DNA of 51,663 bases, from the NCBI RefSeq assembly GCF_001949145.1, contig NW_019091520.1, positions 503,742-555,404 of the forward strand, read 5' to 3'. The notes beneath the pieces were generated by a model. That model did no database searches and was not told the origin of the DNA. It saw nothing but the letters and a program-made list of their open reading frames with translations. Source of the stretch: Acanthaster planci (taxonomy: Eukaryota; Echinodermata; Asteroidea; Valvatida; Acanthasteridae). Of this stretch, positions 29,857-42,632 are shown one piece after another. A program made the translations under genes and the position numbers. Numbering within the stretch: the stretch's first letter is position 1; every line of letters starts with the position of its first letter.

Positions 29857-32800
29857 GTAGAAATACGCTTTAGTAAAGGCCTTTTTACATACATTTCTTT
29901 TACACACGTTATTAAAAATGTCTGAAGTAAAGATCGAACTGCTGAGTGTTAAATCTTACTTGGCATTCAGAAGACTTTAGTCATCTCAAAAGACCTGGAA
30001 CAGCTTTGGTCAAGGCGTTCGTCATTTGTCGCAGCGCAGCGAGCATCTGCCGCTCGAAATCAAGGCGATGAGCGACCTCACGCAGTATACGAAATGTGCA
30101 AATCAGCTGAACCAGGACGAACGCCTTGGTGCATAGCGCATAGCGCCAGTCATAAAAAAATCAGTCATAATCAGCAAGGCACAGCAAAGGCGAACTCGAT
30201 TTCCGATTACTCTAATCAGCTGGCAAAAAAAATATTGGTGACTTGTCATACATAGCCACGTGTGCTTTCAGTTAATCTTTCACCGTACGACAGTCTTGAA
30301 TTATGCTGTTACTATGTAGCAATGAACCAATTCAAACGCATCCGCTCTTGCTATTAGCAAAGTGAGCACCGTTCAATAAGCCATTTGCGAGTTACATTTA
30401 AATAAAATCTGGTACACTGAGTTATCTGACTACACATAAATGTAACGATTTGAATTCCCCAGACTAAAGACACTGTTGCTATACCTCATGAATTAGGGCA
30501 AGCTTTCTCATAGTGACGACCATCTCTGGAATGGACTGGTTCCTTTGTCCCCTTCGTATCTGTGAGAAGAGTGTTTTGTTTCAAGGCGCCTCTTGTGTAA
30601 CTGTATAAACAAAAGCTTGGCCCGAGTCACGAGGTATATCAACAGTGGTTTATTAAAGAGAATTCGAGTTGTTATGTTCACGTGAATGTAGAGAACTCAG
30701 TGTACCGATGCCAGATGTGGGTCAAAGTTAAGTCCCAAAAGGCTGATATAGCTTCCGCGGATGGTTGCACAAAGGCGTTCGTCCTGGTTCAACTGACTTG
30801 CATATTTCTTAGCCTTGATTTCGAGCGGCAGGTGCGCGCTGCCGTGCGCTGCACTGCGACGAACGATGAACGCCTTGACCAAGGCTAGGCATGGATTGAA
30901 TCCTTTGATGGAAAGACATTGGTCAAATAGCTTTTTCCATTCGGTATCGTATCATTCCATTCCACATCATTCGGTATTGAATCATTTACATTGCAACCTG
31001 CGGGAAAAGTTACCATGCAGAATGCACAACCCTACCTCGAGGATATGCTCCAGTAGTGAAGGGTGAAGGTATTTTTGAAGCTTGAAACTTCCTCTATCTT
31101 ACAGTTTACTGGCTGGCTGGCTGGCTTTCTTCAAGTACAAAATCAAGAAACAAATAGTTTACAAATTCTAAAAACTATGTTATATAAACATCAACATCCA
31201 AAAACATGTTAATCTCTTCTCTATACTTGCTCAACATTTTGACATCAACGGCGCAAACTCCGCATTTTAAGGCAAAGGTTTTCAGCAACAAAGGATTGCA
31301 CTTTCACATTGTAAATTCTAAAAAAAATTTACACCAGGAGGATTACGGGATAAAGTAATTATTCCTTGTTTAGAAGTGCATTTCACTATGCCCATCGGTG
31401 TGCTCAGTCGGGAGTGACGTCTTCTACTTTCAGACACTGTGTGTAATTGATTTAAAGTAGACATGGACTCAGATTTAAGCCGTCTGCCTCTGGGACCAAA
31501 CTATGGGGTTGCAGCCTCATCGCTAACAATAAAATGAATACTCCCGACAAGTGCGGTTCTTATTCAGCCAATGACGGTTTGTTTCTGCTCAAGGCGGATA
31601 AATTGCTCTACGTGTGATGATTAATGACCCCCTTTATGGTGAACTTAAACCGTTGAACTGGACCAGGATGGTAAATTTGAAATTAAACCGCATGGTGTGA
31701 GGTGAATGTAATGAGCTCAGCTGGACCAACAGAGGGAGTGATTTTCCTAGCAAGCGGCTCCATTGGTCAGAGCTGCACTTTGCTAACTCACGAAAGACAT
31801 AGAGCGTGTTCGTAACGAGTGAATTTGGCTTAGACTGCGTTTAAAACCACACGTTCAACCTCTAACTGGAACGAAACTGATGTCTTAAGCTGAATCCACT
31901 TGCTTAGAAAACGCTCTACGAAATGCATACGGTACGCTCGCTCTGTTACCAGCAAAATGAACGCTCGTCACCCAAATAGCCCCTTTCAACTGAACGGTGC
32001 GATGAATTTGCCAGGAAAAATACAGGGAGGGACCTCATTTTGCACGTGTAGTTGCCACATGATGAACCAGGCAACGTTATGTTGTCATAGAATCTTCCAC
32101 AGCCTACTTGCCCGTATGGGCGAAAACGTGTTATTGGATCTGCTCGTGTTACGACTCAGTTGTACCTCACAAGACGTTGAACAAATGAACCTTTTGAAGG
32201 AAATAGAGGGGAAAAATCGAAAAACAACCATAGGAGTGATCTTCTGCAAACTTGGGCGCTCATACAAATCGTAGAAAAAGATGATAAAGGTCTATGCATG
32301 TATATTGTTATCAAATCCTTTCAAGGACCCCTGTCCAAGCCATTGGAGGCGCTGTTTGGTACCCGCATCGTGGTCATAGTCTGCGGATTCCTCTTAGGGG
32401 CGTCTGTTATCGCCTCGTCCTTCTTGACCAGCGCTATCCAGATGACACTTGTCCTATCCTTATTCGCTGGTAAGTGTTTCGGTTTTTTGTACCGACTAAT
32501 GAGCAAGCTCATTATTTTTTATCACTTGCTCATTTTAGCCTTGTCTCTTGCGTATTGACGAGCAGTGGTTTCGACTTTCTCTAGCTTGGTCATATGCAGC
32601 AAGGTATGCTTGCTTTGTGTTGGTCATTGTCTTGCAGGAATTTGGTGAATTCCTTTCAGACATCNNNNNNNNNNNNNNNNNNNGCTTGGTATTATCTTTA
32701 CTACTAGTCAGGTGCTTTTTAAATTAAGAATGCGAACATATGCAACACAGTTACAGTGGAAGGTGGAATTCTTTCAGTTTTCTGGAAAGAGCAGAAATAT

Positions 32801-35800
32801 TCCGTAGTTATCCCGTCTATATTTGACATGTTCGGATGGTACAGTTAATGTTTGGTTATTCCCGGCCAGGAATATAAACTGTTGAACGTAAACCCCCGTA
32901 TCGTAGTGGCAGCGGTTGGTTTGGATTTCCGCTGAATCGAAGGTCTCTTTGGTCTTCCCCCTGGAGGAGAATCTAGGAAAAACTGGGACTCGACGACCAC
33001 TGGCAAATGCCCACACATACAAGGTGCACTACTGTAATTAATTGGAAAACAGCCTGGGCTCTCAACCTTTGACAACTGACCCTTGCGCCATAACAAATTA
33101 TATCCGCAGGTGATGCATGACTTCAGATTTTTATAAAACCTGTCAGGGAATTTTGGGGCAGGGAACTAGACTATGTAGTTACGTACCTACAGTTTGACCA
33201 CAGGGGAAGGACACAAAAGGAGTTTGAACTGCCCGGGCTGTAACATCTGGCCAATTACCGCTTTCTGGCATGCCTGGTATGTCCATTGCCAGAGCGCAGC
33301 AAACGCTTGCTACGCACCATCTGTTTCACAACCACGAAACCCCTTTGTACCAATGATCACCGCTGCAATTTGTTGATGGAAGTCTGCATCCTCAAAACTT
33401 GGTGTACTGAGGTATGTACTGAGGCTGTGGGCCCTAAATCTATATGTGCACTCATTGCCTTTAATGAACTCTTTCTTCTGGAGTTATTTTGGGAATGAAC
33501 AACCTGGTTGTTTACAAGATAATGCGTTTCGTTTGAATCATGTTTATTATGGCATTTGGACAACACGATCATTCCCTGTGATGAAATAGCCCATTTCGTT
33601 CCCAATGAACTATTTTGTTGGCCAGTCTTAGCCAAATTCGTACAAAGTCTTTGAAATCTGATGTGTTGCAGGGAGGGGAATAAAATTACCAACTTTGCAT
33701 GGATAATGGATAGTGTATCAAAGTTTAACAAGTTTATGTACGATTGCAAAAGTAGGTCTCATATCAGAAATTTTTCTCTCTTTATTTGCTGGTCACATCG
33801 ATAACTTGTATTTGATTGCAAGCAAAAAACTACAAATATTGCTAGGATATTACTGGCCCCGCTTGTCCGGCTAAGATGCAGGCAGTAATCATGCATTTTT
33901 GGGATGTTTTGTATTCTTAGTCTGACTCAACGGCGACCATCATCGAGCACTTTGAAGTGCCCGAGTTGCAACTCCTGTGTCCTTCCTCTATGGTTCAACC
34001 AGCAGTGCATGAGCGATAAATGGTTCGGATGTAGTTGACCGATTGGTATCAGACCCCGGGGCCACTGGTACTATTGGCTATCAAATGATGATTGCGTTTT
34101 CATCATCAAGGTACCGAATGAATCATTCACGTGGGAAATAGGCCGACTAGGGTCGTTGAGTGTAACTGAATTGCGCACGCTCACTGTTAGAAAGCTTACT
34201 CAAAATCACCCTCCTACACGTTGGCTTCTTTCAGAATGTTCGATTGGCCTGATCAACGTGATCAACGATCAAGCATGGACCCTCATATTCTAATCATTGT
34301 TTTACTCTGCAGGGCCTGGCTTGATGATCACCAATGTTTTGTCAAGAGCTTTGACGGGTCGTTATTTCACCACGAACTATGGGACGGTGAATGGCATTGG
34401 GACTGCAGGAGATGCAGTGGGCTTGGTTTCCTTTGCCCCATTGACACAAGTGCTTTTAGACACCTACGGTTGGCGAGGTGCCTTGCTACTGCTTGGGGCT
34501 ATAAGCATGCATCTTGGTGTATGTGGCCTCCTGTTAAGGCCATCACCAACATCTGCAGAGGGGCGGGACGACTACCTGCCAATCGTCCAAAGTGAAGAGG
34601 AACCATTGGTAGACGAATCGGCAAACCCCAATGCTGAAAAGATACCAATCCTCTGCATCCTGAAGGACGCTGTGATTGCTCTGGGGAATAGTTTAGGCTG
34701 TGCGGTGTGCAGTCGCGGCGCATTCTGGATAGCGTGGCTTGTTTCCGCCTGCCATGTGTTCGTGGGCAGCCTATGGCTGATATACTTCGTCGCTTACGCC
34801 GAGTCGAAAGGTTTCTCTGGATACGAAGCTGTTACATTCACCACTTGTGCTGGGATAGGGAGCTTGGTTTTCAAGGTTTTTAATGGTTATGTCGTGGACC
34901 AAGGTTGGATCGAGCTACGATGGGCCTTGCTAATTTTAATCATAATTTCTGGCTTGGCTCTATTCCTGCTTCCCTTGTTGAGCTCTTACTGGTTAATGAT
35001 TGTCAACGCCTTCATCTTCAATGGTTGCGTGGGAGGGCTATCATCAATTGGTGACATTTACACCCGGGAACTGCTGGGGGCTGAAGACCTGGTGTCGGCT
35101 TTCAGCTGGATGGACCTTATAACAGCAATCTTTCAAATTTCTTTGGGATTCTTCCCTGGTAAGATATACTCGAAACACTTACACAGAAAATGACTTTAGA
35201 CAGCAAACGGTATGTTTTATTTGACAAACAAGTAATATCCTTTTACACATGTATTGTAAAGTCGGTAGCTTTGTCGGTTACTTATTGTGGCTGGAATGTG
35301 CCTCTCAATCTGGTGTTTTGCAAATTTAATGTGCCTCTTTATCTGGTGTTTTACAAATTTAATTATGTTGGTTTGTAAATTACCCCAGCAAAAAATTCAA
35401 ATGCACCTCAGGGTATTATTATAAGGTCTGTCGAGAATGTTCTGAAACAGCGTAAGCATGATTAAACTTAGGCATTAGTCCATTAGCGATAATGGCTCGA
35501 ACCTAAGGCAACATTAAGATAGCAGTGCAGTTTTTCTGCTTAGTAACATTTCAATCATTGCTAAGCCCTTGCTGGGTACTCTTATTGATGCACGGATCAA
35601 CACTTCGCCTACTTGTGACACTTATGGATGCTAGCTTGACGTGCCATGCCTACGTGCTGGATACCAATTGCCTTGACTGCTATTCAGCGTTACCATCGGA
35701 CAAATGTGTGACGAAATTATGTGTTAATATTCCCATTGTGGGAGTAGCAAAAATCTCAGGAAGTTCCAGGGCACCTTAGGGCACCTTGACCTTAGGGCAT

Positions 35801-36041
35801 TGGGACACTTGACGGGCAAAAAGTGGAAACGGTTCCCTTAATGTCTGAAAAACAACCAAAAGGTTCGCCTGCCTTTTTCAGAGTGATATGCCTCTGAGTA
35901 AGCCATCTTCTCTACTTTTCAGGTTGGATATTTGACCAGACTGGGAGATACGACGAGGCTTTTGTCATCTTGGGATTCATCTCACTTCTACCGTTGGTGT
36001 CGCTGCTCGTGGAAAAGTTACTCAGCCGAAGGAAGGAGTAA
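29658..36041 (+). CDS. Gene B: monocarboxylate transporter-like protein (SLC16-like MFS), 4 exons, 435 aa
   Basis: Spliced CDS is 29658-29856, 32326-32469, 34313-35158 and 35923-36041 (1308 nt, open, all introns phase 1, GT-AG). It is a 12-TM carrier like gene A: GW at 13-14, K32 in TM1 (LLKGLGVLLPTL), LSKPLEALFGTR in the TM2/3 loop, GRYFTTNYGTVNGIGTAG in TM4/5, and the hydrophilic loop with DDYLPIVQSEEEPLVDE. TM8 has GIGSLVFK, so the positions equivalent to MCT1 Asp309 and Arg313 are S298 and K302. It ends GWIFDQTGRYDEA, TM12 and a short basic tail (LSRRKE). The start is set by the aligned ATGs of A and C. AATAAA at 36282-36287 is a likely polyadenylation signal. Intron 1 is enlarged by repeats. 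Confidence 0.94.
30012..30127 (+). mobile_element. Small MITE-like element, copy 1
   Basis: It begins AAGGCGTTCGTC and ends GACGAACGCCTT, 12-bp perfect terminal inverted repeats. It contains CTGCCGCTCGAAATCAAGGC in the middle. It is non-coding. Confidence 0.8.
30772..30876 (-). mobile_element. Small MITE-like element, copy 2 (inverted)
   Basis: The reverse complement of 30772-30876 aligns with 30012-30127: the ends are AAGGCGTTC and GAACGCCTT, the core is GCCTTGATTTCGAGCGGCAG, and GTCCTGGTTCAACTGA matches the complement of TCAGCTGAACCAGGAC. It lies 644 bp from copy 1 in opposite orientation. Confidence 0.8.
32326..32469 (+). CDS. Gene B exon 2 (residues 67-115)
   Basis: 144 nt from TTTCAAG|GACCCC to TTCGCTG|GTAAGT. 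Encodes GPLSKPLEALFGTR and TM3/TM4. The acceptor CAAG follows a modest pyrimidine run. Confidence 0.92.
32470..34312 (+). other. Gene B intron 2 (contains a 19-N gap)
   Basis: The donor is GTAAGTG and the acceptor is ACTCTGCAG. It carries the truncated MITE at 32584-32690 around the N run 32665-32683. Open frames inside (33194-33749, both strands) show no family. Confidence 0.75.
32584..32690 (+). mobile_element. MITE copy 3, truncated by a 19-N gap
   Basis: From 32591, TATGCAGCAAGGTATG and then CTTTGTGTTGGTCATTGTCT and GAATTCCTTTCAGACATC match the left ~75 bp of the element at 12491. The sequence then enters the N run 32665-32683. GCTTGGT occurs at 32584-32590 before the element and again at 32684-32690 right after the gap, as a target duplication would. 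The gap therefore hides the other ~110 bp and is undersized. Confidence 0.75.
34313..35158 (+). CDS. Gene B exon 3 (residues 115-397)
   Basis: 846 nt from CTGCAG|GGCCTGG to TTCCCTG|GTAAGA. Holds TM4-TM11 with GRYFTT, FVAYAESKGFSGYEAVTF and GDIYTRELLGAEDLVSAFSW. No stops. Confidence 0.94.
35159..35922 (+). other. Gene B intron 3
   Basis: The donor is GTAAGATA and the acceptor is CTACTTTTCAG. A short direct repeat (AATGTGCCTCT ... ATCTGGTGTTTT, about 35296-35352) is present. There is no gene. Confidence 0.8.
35923..36041 (+). CDS. Gene B exon 4 (residues 397-435)
   Basis: 119 nt. Encodes GWIFDQTGRYDEAFVILG, TM12 and the tail LSRRKE, then TAA at 36039-36041. The tail is shorter than in gene A. 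Confidence 0.93.
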
Positions 36042-36281
36042 TAACATCCGTGAATATTACGATTGTCCACAGCATGAGTACAGGCTCTATGATTTGGAAT
36101 TCGTAATGCTTGAAACACTACGTTAAGGACACATAACGTGTATTTAGTGTCGCATGCATATCAGGACAAAACTCAGCAGCAAGCGGGTAGCCTATGCTGT
36201 GAACGACCTCTAGTTGATGTCACATATCCCCATCATTTACTGCGAATACAATGGAAAAAGGTAAATGTAACGTCTAATCAT

Positions 36282-36287
36282 AATAAA
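36282..36287 (+). terminator. Candidate polyadenylation signal of gene B
   Basis: AATAAA about 240 bp after the stop codon, the first canonical signal downstream. Not confirmed by a transcript end. Confidence 0.4.
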
Positions 36288-36299
36288 TGTAACTAAGAT

Positions 36300-39200
36300 A
36301 TGTGGCTCTTCTTGAAAACAAACACCTTGATGGATCTAACGTTCAGCGTGTCCATGCAGTCAACACGCTTTCTACGTATACGAGGGGCAGGAACATTTGT
36401 GTCCCTTCCGTGAAAACGCAAAATGCAATTATCGAGATTTTGGCCCCTAACAAACTGAAATCGGAACAAAATGCTATTTTCGACATGTGTGGCTCGTCAT
36501 GAAAGCAGTGACGAATTGAGATCTTCTGTCCCCCTTTGAGCAATACTACCTTAATGGATACTAATGTAGCCTATAGGCCCTCGCTCTGGTATAGCTCATA
36601 CTCCCTCATTTGTTAGAAACTAGAAATATTATCCGTAGGTTTTTCAAGATACCCTGTTATTTTATGGAGGCATTGTCTTAGAAACGTTTTAATGAATTTT
36701 TAATGACATTGGAAGGTTAACATTGGCGGGACGTCTCTTAACGTTTAATTAGCATTAAATTAACATTAAATTATGTTTAAATGGCAGTGTTGTCATAATA
36801 TTTCAAATTGTGCTATAGCAACATGGTCTTACAAACATTTTCATGACATTTTGGTAATTTTTTACAAAACGTTTGTTTTTATGAAGTCATATTTACCTCA
36901 ATGTTCAAGAACGTTAACAAAATGTTCATATAATATTATGTATGATATTTGTTCATCATGTTAAGTACAGTTTTCTAAACACATTCTATCGACATCATTA
37001 TACTGGAACTTTCAAATAAGTGCAATTACTATGATGGTTTAATTTAAAAATACGAAATCTACTAAAATATAGGCCTACTTCGCGTTCTGAACGTTAAGAG
37101 GTTGAATTGACTTATTTAAACGTGAGCAACTGTGCTGTTGCCTCAAGTATTGATCGAGAGTTTTGAAGATTTTGTCAACACTGGTACATTGAATTTCCAA
37201 GATATTTCCTCAGCATATTGGCTATAACAATGCAAGTAAAATAAATAACGAACGGAATTTAGAATGATAACATCATGATATCATTATAATAGGTTTAAAC
37301 ATCTAAAGCACTGCTTTAAATAATAAATACACGTTTGGGTAACATTTACAAAACATAGGGGTACACGGGTAGGATATAATAAATAGTCGTTGCATTTGGA
37401 CGAAAAAAGATAAACGTTAATTAGCTCCAATGGACTCGCCAAGAGAGGCCGCTCACTCTATGATAAATTATATATTCATGACCAAATCATGTCTGCATTG
37501 TGTGTGTTTTTTTTTGTAATTTTGCCGACACTTTTGAACGTTGTCTTGAGTTCTATGAAAATTTTTCACAATCTGACCGCTGGTGGCGCTGTTGAGAAAC
37601 GAAATGTGTATGATGTAATACCGCAAAAAAACAGTGAAACTGGTATCCGTGGCACGACTGGTTGCGCTACGAACGTACTTATACATGAAAATGGAGCTAA
37701 ATGTGCGTGCACCGCGTGTCAGGGATCGATCTGTGTGCAGGTTCTACTGTGCCGCATTATCTCTTTTCGGTCGAGAGTTTGCGCTCCTTTCTTCATGACT
37801 TACAATAATGCGGAAATCGTGCGTCTTCGTGGACTTGCTAGAAATTCTGCGAAAGAACTGGGATTGAAATTCTTCGAGTTTCCGAAGAATGAGAGCATTC
37901 TTCAAGTTCGTGCTGTCGTCCGCAGCCATGCTTGCTATGGATGCATATAGCACGCGCACTGTGGTATTTCCTCTCCACGGTAAGGTATCACAGAGATCAA
38001 TATTCATATTCAATATTAGTGACGACACGTCCATTTTTACAAATGCAGACTGGGTTCCAGGGGGAAAAAGGTACAAAAACTGTGTTTTATCAACACAAAA
38101 ACGTGTGTTGCAAGGGAGATATTGATACATGCCAGTTCTATTAGACTTGGTTCTTCTGAATTGGATTCAATATGAGAAAAATCAACATCGTTGGAGTTGG
38201 TCTTTAAATTAATCATTTTATACTGCGCCTTTGAGCATTTTTATGGAAACGGCGCATTGTAAATTTTAAATTATTATTATTATCTGCTTGTTATTACTGT
38301 TTCAGAAATAACTGTGTCTTGTCCGGGCTAAAAAACTTTTAGCCAAAACTGTAGAACTAACTCCGATAAGCTCATCTTGTTTTTGTTCTTCACCAAAGTC
38401 TACCCAGATCGTATGCTTTTTTGTTTTTGCTAGTGTTGGCTTAATATTTATGGGTTCTACAGATACAATGTAATTTCTTGGGAGCAATCCCGATTTTTGA
38501 GTTGCCAAACCCTAGTTAGAATAAGCTGTTAAAACTTTGGCTAGAAAAAGATGACACAAATTTATATAATTCCAGACAATAATTCAGTTCAATTCAATAC
38601 CGGGCAGTCAGAGGCAATGGCAGCTTATGCACTAAAAAATGGTTACTGACAATGTTATTAAGACATTTCAACAAATTTTAGAATGTTAATCTCATGCAAA
38701 CGCAATCGGTTATGGGAAAAACAAGCATTAAAATTGAAAAGACTTTTAACTAGTGATATATGTTGAACTTAAAATCAGTGAATTCGTAAACAAAATATGA
38801 AGAAAATGATACATGACAGCAATGGGAGTAGAATTGCCTGCACAGGTGTGAATGATATGGTCACTCAGGTATAAGGAAGTACGGAGAAAGTTATGACTGC
38901 TTGATTAAGGTGATCAGCACTAAGTTAATTTCATGTTACAAAACAGTTCTAGTGACTTTTTATTATTGTTGTCATGGCAAAGTATGATACTGTGTGTTAT
39001 ATTGTTACATAACAATACACTGTTACGCACATAGACTTTTTTTCCAGGTGTGTTGCTTCTACCGCAGTTTTCATGATTAGACTAACTAGGTGGTCATCTG
39101 TGGACTGCATATAAAGGGTATACCATGGGATGGACTGGAGAGGAGGGTTGGGGGGCAGAGGAAGGAATGCAAACAATGTCGATGAGGAAACCATGCAGTG

Positions 39201-41250
39201 TGACTATGGAATAGCTGGAGGGACGGACATCAATCATTACACTGTGGGTGTATTTACAGTGTCTTTCCGTACGACTGAATTTTTCATTATGATTTTTGTC
39301 TTAATGTAACTTATGTACTCTTAAATTTCAAGAAACCTTTAAACCTACCCCCTTGGGTGTGTGCAAAATTATATTGAAATTGGAGGATTTGTTAAGGTTA
39401 GGGCCATAGTTTTTCTAACCCCATGCTTCGACCAATGTTCATATTAACATTGATATCTACACCGTTCAAACAGTGTCCACCGTATTCCAACTTTTTACAG
39501 AGTTGGTCTTCCTTTTCATGTGTACCCTGCGGCTATAACCACCTTACCACCTATAGTGCCAAAGAAATAAGTTCTATCACTTTCATATGATAACAACCGA
39601 AAGGCACTTTCTGTTTCGGCAGGAAGGACGGTTCAGTTAATTTTGCTCAAACGACACAAAATAATAAACTTAGACCCAAGGTTATTCAACAACTTGCAAC
39701 TAGCAAAATGAGGTTTCGCGACTGATTTCATTTGGATTCCAACGTTTGAAAGTATAAAGCATTATTGATTGTAATATGAAACCTGAAGACGTCATCATGA
39801 CGTCCACCTGGTACACGATCCACCTGATGGTTTATTTCGTTTACAAAAGAAAGGTCGATCGATAGACTTCCGGGCACGAGGTGTATTCATTGGGCTGATT
39901 GACAACAGACAGGACAAAGTTGGACAGTTTGTTACTTTATCAAAGTGTTTGTCCGAATGAGCTGCCTTTGGAGTCAAAATAGCCAAACTTCATTCTGGCA
40001 ATAAAAAAATCCAATAATTACAGGGCAATTATAATGGGGGATAAATTGTAACATAGCGCAAGAGCACCTTTACCTCAGGGACAATTATATCATTAGCACT
40101 ATCCGGATTACATGTAAAATGTCGGTAACTCTGTACAGGGTGGTTAAGGAAAAAGTAAACCCAAGTTTATGGTGATTGTTCACTCACATCCTGCAATTCT
40201 GAAACTCGTGTCGATGAGTATAGTGGGGTTCTCACCAATATTCCTAAATAAATGGTAGGTATAGTTTAATTGAATCCCAATATATCACTTATTACATATG
40301 GCATTCTAAAAACTGATTTGTCCACAGGACTTTCTTACCTTTAGTTAGATGATCGTGTTCGATCATACTTATGAGCAATCAAGCTCCTGTGAACAAAGCA
40401 GTTTTGAACATGCCATCTGCAATTGGTGATATCTTGAGATCCAATTAAACTGATGAAAATATTAGACATATTTCAAATGTTTGTTTGATATTTTACTCGA
40501 CATGTTATTTATATCTAAAATGGCTATGATTCCACAACATCATTAACACATACTGGACAAAAACGACAATATTAAAATAAGATTTTGAAAACATCAACAT
40601 CCTTCATTTTTCTGTTCTTTCCACAGGTTTTAAACTATTTAATAGGTGATTTTTCTACGCAATAATTTGTGATGTTCACTTACATCCGCAATAGCTCTGC
40701 TAGCTCAAACATCCATGAAATGGTTCATTCGACCAATTGCGATGTTTACTCGACGAGGCCCCCTCAAACCATACGGGGAAAGCCCTTAGCAACTTACCCA
40801 CCGTCAGTAGATACTTTTCATTTGAAACTTTTGATCGTACGAAATTCACAAAAGACATCAAAGCTGTTTGTATGTGCTCAGGAAAGATTAAACCGAATAC
40901 AAAACAAACAGAGACTCGTGAAAAGGAAATGCTATGGGATTGCCAAATTCAGCCACAAAGTTGCTGCTAAGAAAATGAAATATTTCCAGTCCCAAACAAT
41001 CTCAGGTTACTATTTCAAACTCAATTTGTCAATTTCAGATGTTTGGGAAAAGTGCTTGAAGCTGTTTATGAACCACTGCTCTTTTATGAGAAGGGGCACG
41101 ATCATTTTTAAACCAGGCCCGTCGGTCAGTTAGCTCCATAACGCTTTTGCCAAAAATACGTTTTAGAACTTTTAAAAGCTGATCGAGAAGAAAATGACTG
41201 TCCAAAGTGGATCACTTTACATGTCTTCATTGTAATCAACTATGCTTTTA
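36300..41250. other. Intergenic between genes B and C, no gene recognised
   Basis: The longest frames, 37489-37950 (+, 153 codons, hydrophobic start) and 40669-41133 (+, 154 codons), show no domain I can name. The first is shadowed by an equally long minus-strand frame. Most of the stretch is AT-rich. I see no repeat with a second copy here. Confidence 0.5.
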
Positions 41251-41254
41251 TTGA

Positions 41255-41370
41255 GACCAAGTTTACTTGAGACCAAGTTGATCCAGGACCAAGTTGATCC
41301 AGGACCGAGTTGACCCGATACAGAGTTGACTTGGACTGAGTTGGTTTCGGACCAAGTTGACTCGAATTCG
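41255..41370. repeat. Seven-unit degenerate 16-bp repeat upstream of gene C
   Basis: Units open GACCAAGT at 41255, 41271 and 41287, GACCGAGT at 41303, TACAGAGT at 41319, GACTGAGT at 41334 and GACCAAGT at 41350. The core AGTTGA(C/T)CC matches the repeat at 28271-28345. Confidence 0.88.
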
Positions 41371-42632
41371 GAAATCAATTTGATTCAATTCAAAATTTAT
41401 TACTCCATTAAGGAAAAAAGTGAAAGAAAAAACTAGATAAAAAATAACCTATAAAATATATCCCTATATAATATGCTTATCACTTTAAGGAGGACCTCAC
41501 TACAGGTCATAAAGGAGGAAAAAACTACATAATTTTGTACTTATACGTATAGATTAAATTTGCATTACATACTGTACATAATTTTAGTTTATTCAACGAG
41601 GACACGGTCAGCTTCACAATACTTGGCAAAGTAATAGTATTTAGTACTTTGCTGAAACATGACTACCACTATTTGAAGATACACCTGTATACAAAGTTTG
41701 CCGATACAGTGCGCGTCCCGAAGAACCGCATCTCCATGTGGCCCGTTGAAGCGCGTGCCAAGCGCTTTCCCAGGTTAAGAGCTCTCACAAAGGGCCGCCA
41801 TTGCTGTCGAAAACTAACCACCTTTCCACGAGTCAATTAACCTCTCGCGGCTCACCTGAAACTCAGTTATCCTAGGGTCATAATATGCAGCAAACGAGTT
41901 AAAGTGTCTCCAGCACACTGTGTATTTTTGTTCAACGTCCAACGATCACAAAGGCCTATAGTGAGCCCGCTTAGGAAGCATAAATGCTTGCTTTTGCACT
42001 AGGTCAGCCAGAGGTAATTCGTGTATTTCCCTTTGTCGCTGGGCCATGTGCGCCCCGGTTGTACTGTCTGCGTGCAGCCAAGTGTCGAAACGAGCTGTCG
42101 AGTATAAAGAGACGATGGCAAGAGAGTGGGCTTGCGTTAGCCTGCCGTTCCACCAGACTTCTTCGACAGTTGTGAGCCATCAACCAGGTTCACCGTTGTC
42201 TTGTTTTCTTCTTCAATGGCTTGGGCCAGTCGGATCGATTGTAAGATTAGATACCTTTTTTGAAATATCAAATTTTATAAATGTTAAATGGTTGTTTAAT
42301 TTCAACTGCTGAAAGATGTTCTGGGCTGCAGATTCTCTTGTTTCTGATGTGCCCATGTTCTGTTGATGTTTTTATGTATCTGGCGCACTTAACACTATCA
42401 AGAGATAAGTCATACAATGATGATTTATTTAACAGTTTTGTGGTTCTTGGTGTTCTGTGCAAACCATGCAGAAATAATACCACCTGAACTTACAAAGGCA
42501 TATAGGGACCGTGGGGCACCTTCATTTTGAAGCTACAGTCACCCTCACAGTGACCCGCTATCAATCGGTGTGGTTGCGGTGCCACGTAACACGCTGTACA
42601 TGGTGACACACTTCTCGAGACAAATCTTCAAG
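41371..42632 (+). other. 5' flank of gene C
   Basis: It likely holds the promoter and 5' UTR. TATAAAG at 42103-42109 is a possible but unsupported TATA box. In-frame ATGs occur upstream of the chosen start (for example at 42600), but they lack counterparts in A and B. Confidence 0.35.

Larger units (their letters stand above)
29857..32325 (+). other. Gene B intron 1
   Basis: At 2469 bp this is the longest of the three first introns. It holds an inverted pair of small palindromic elements (30012-30127 and 30772-30876), a GGCT simple repeat (about 31110-31125) and a repeat shared with 26225-26345 (31715-31800). No gene is seen inside. Confidence 0.75.

Noticed and set aside
37489-37950. 153-codon + strand open frame with a hydrophobic start
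   Set aside because: No known domain, a minus-strand frame of similar length overlaps it, and the composition is not convincing. Probably chance.
40669-41133. 154-codon + strand frame ending FKPGPSVS, with a similar GEIKPGPSS in the frame at 26724-27032
   Set aside because: The endings recall the LINE ORF2 or 2A-like NPGP motif, but key residues are missing and the two frames do not align otherwise.
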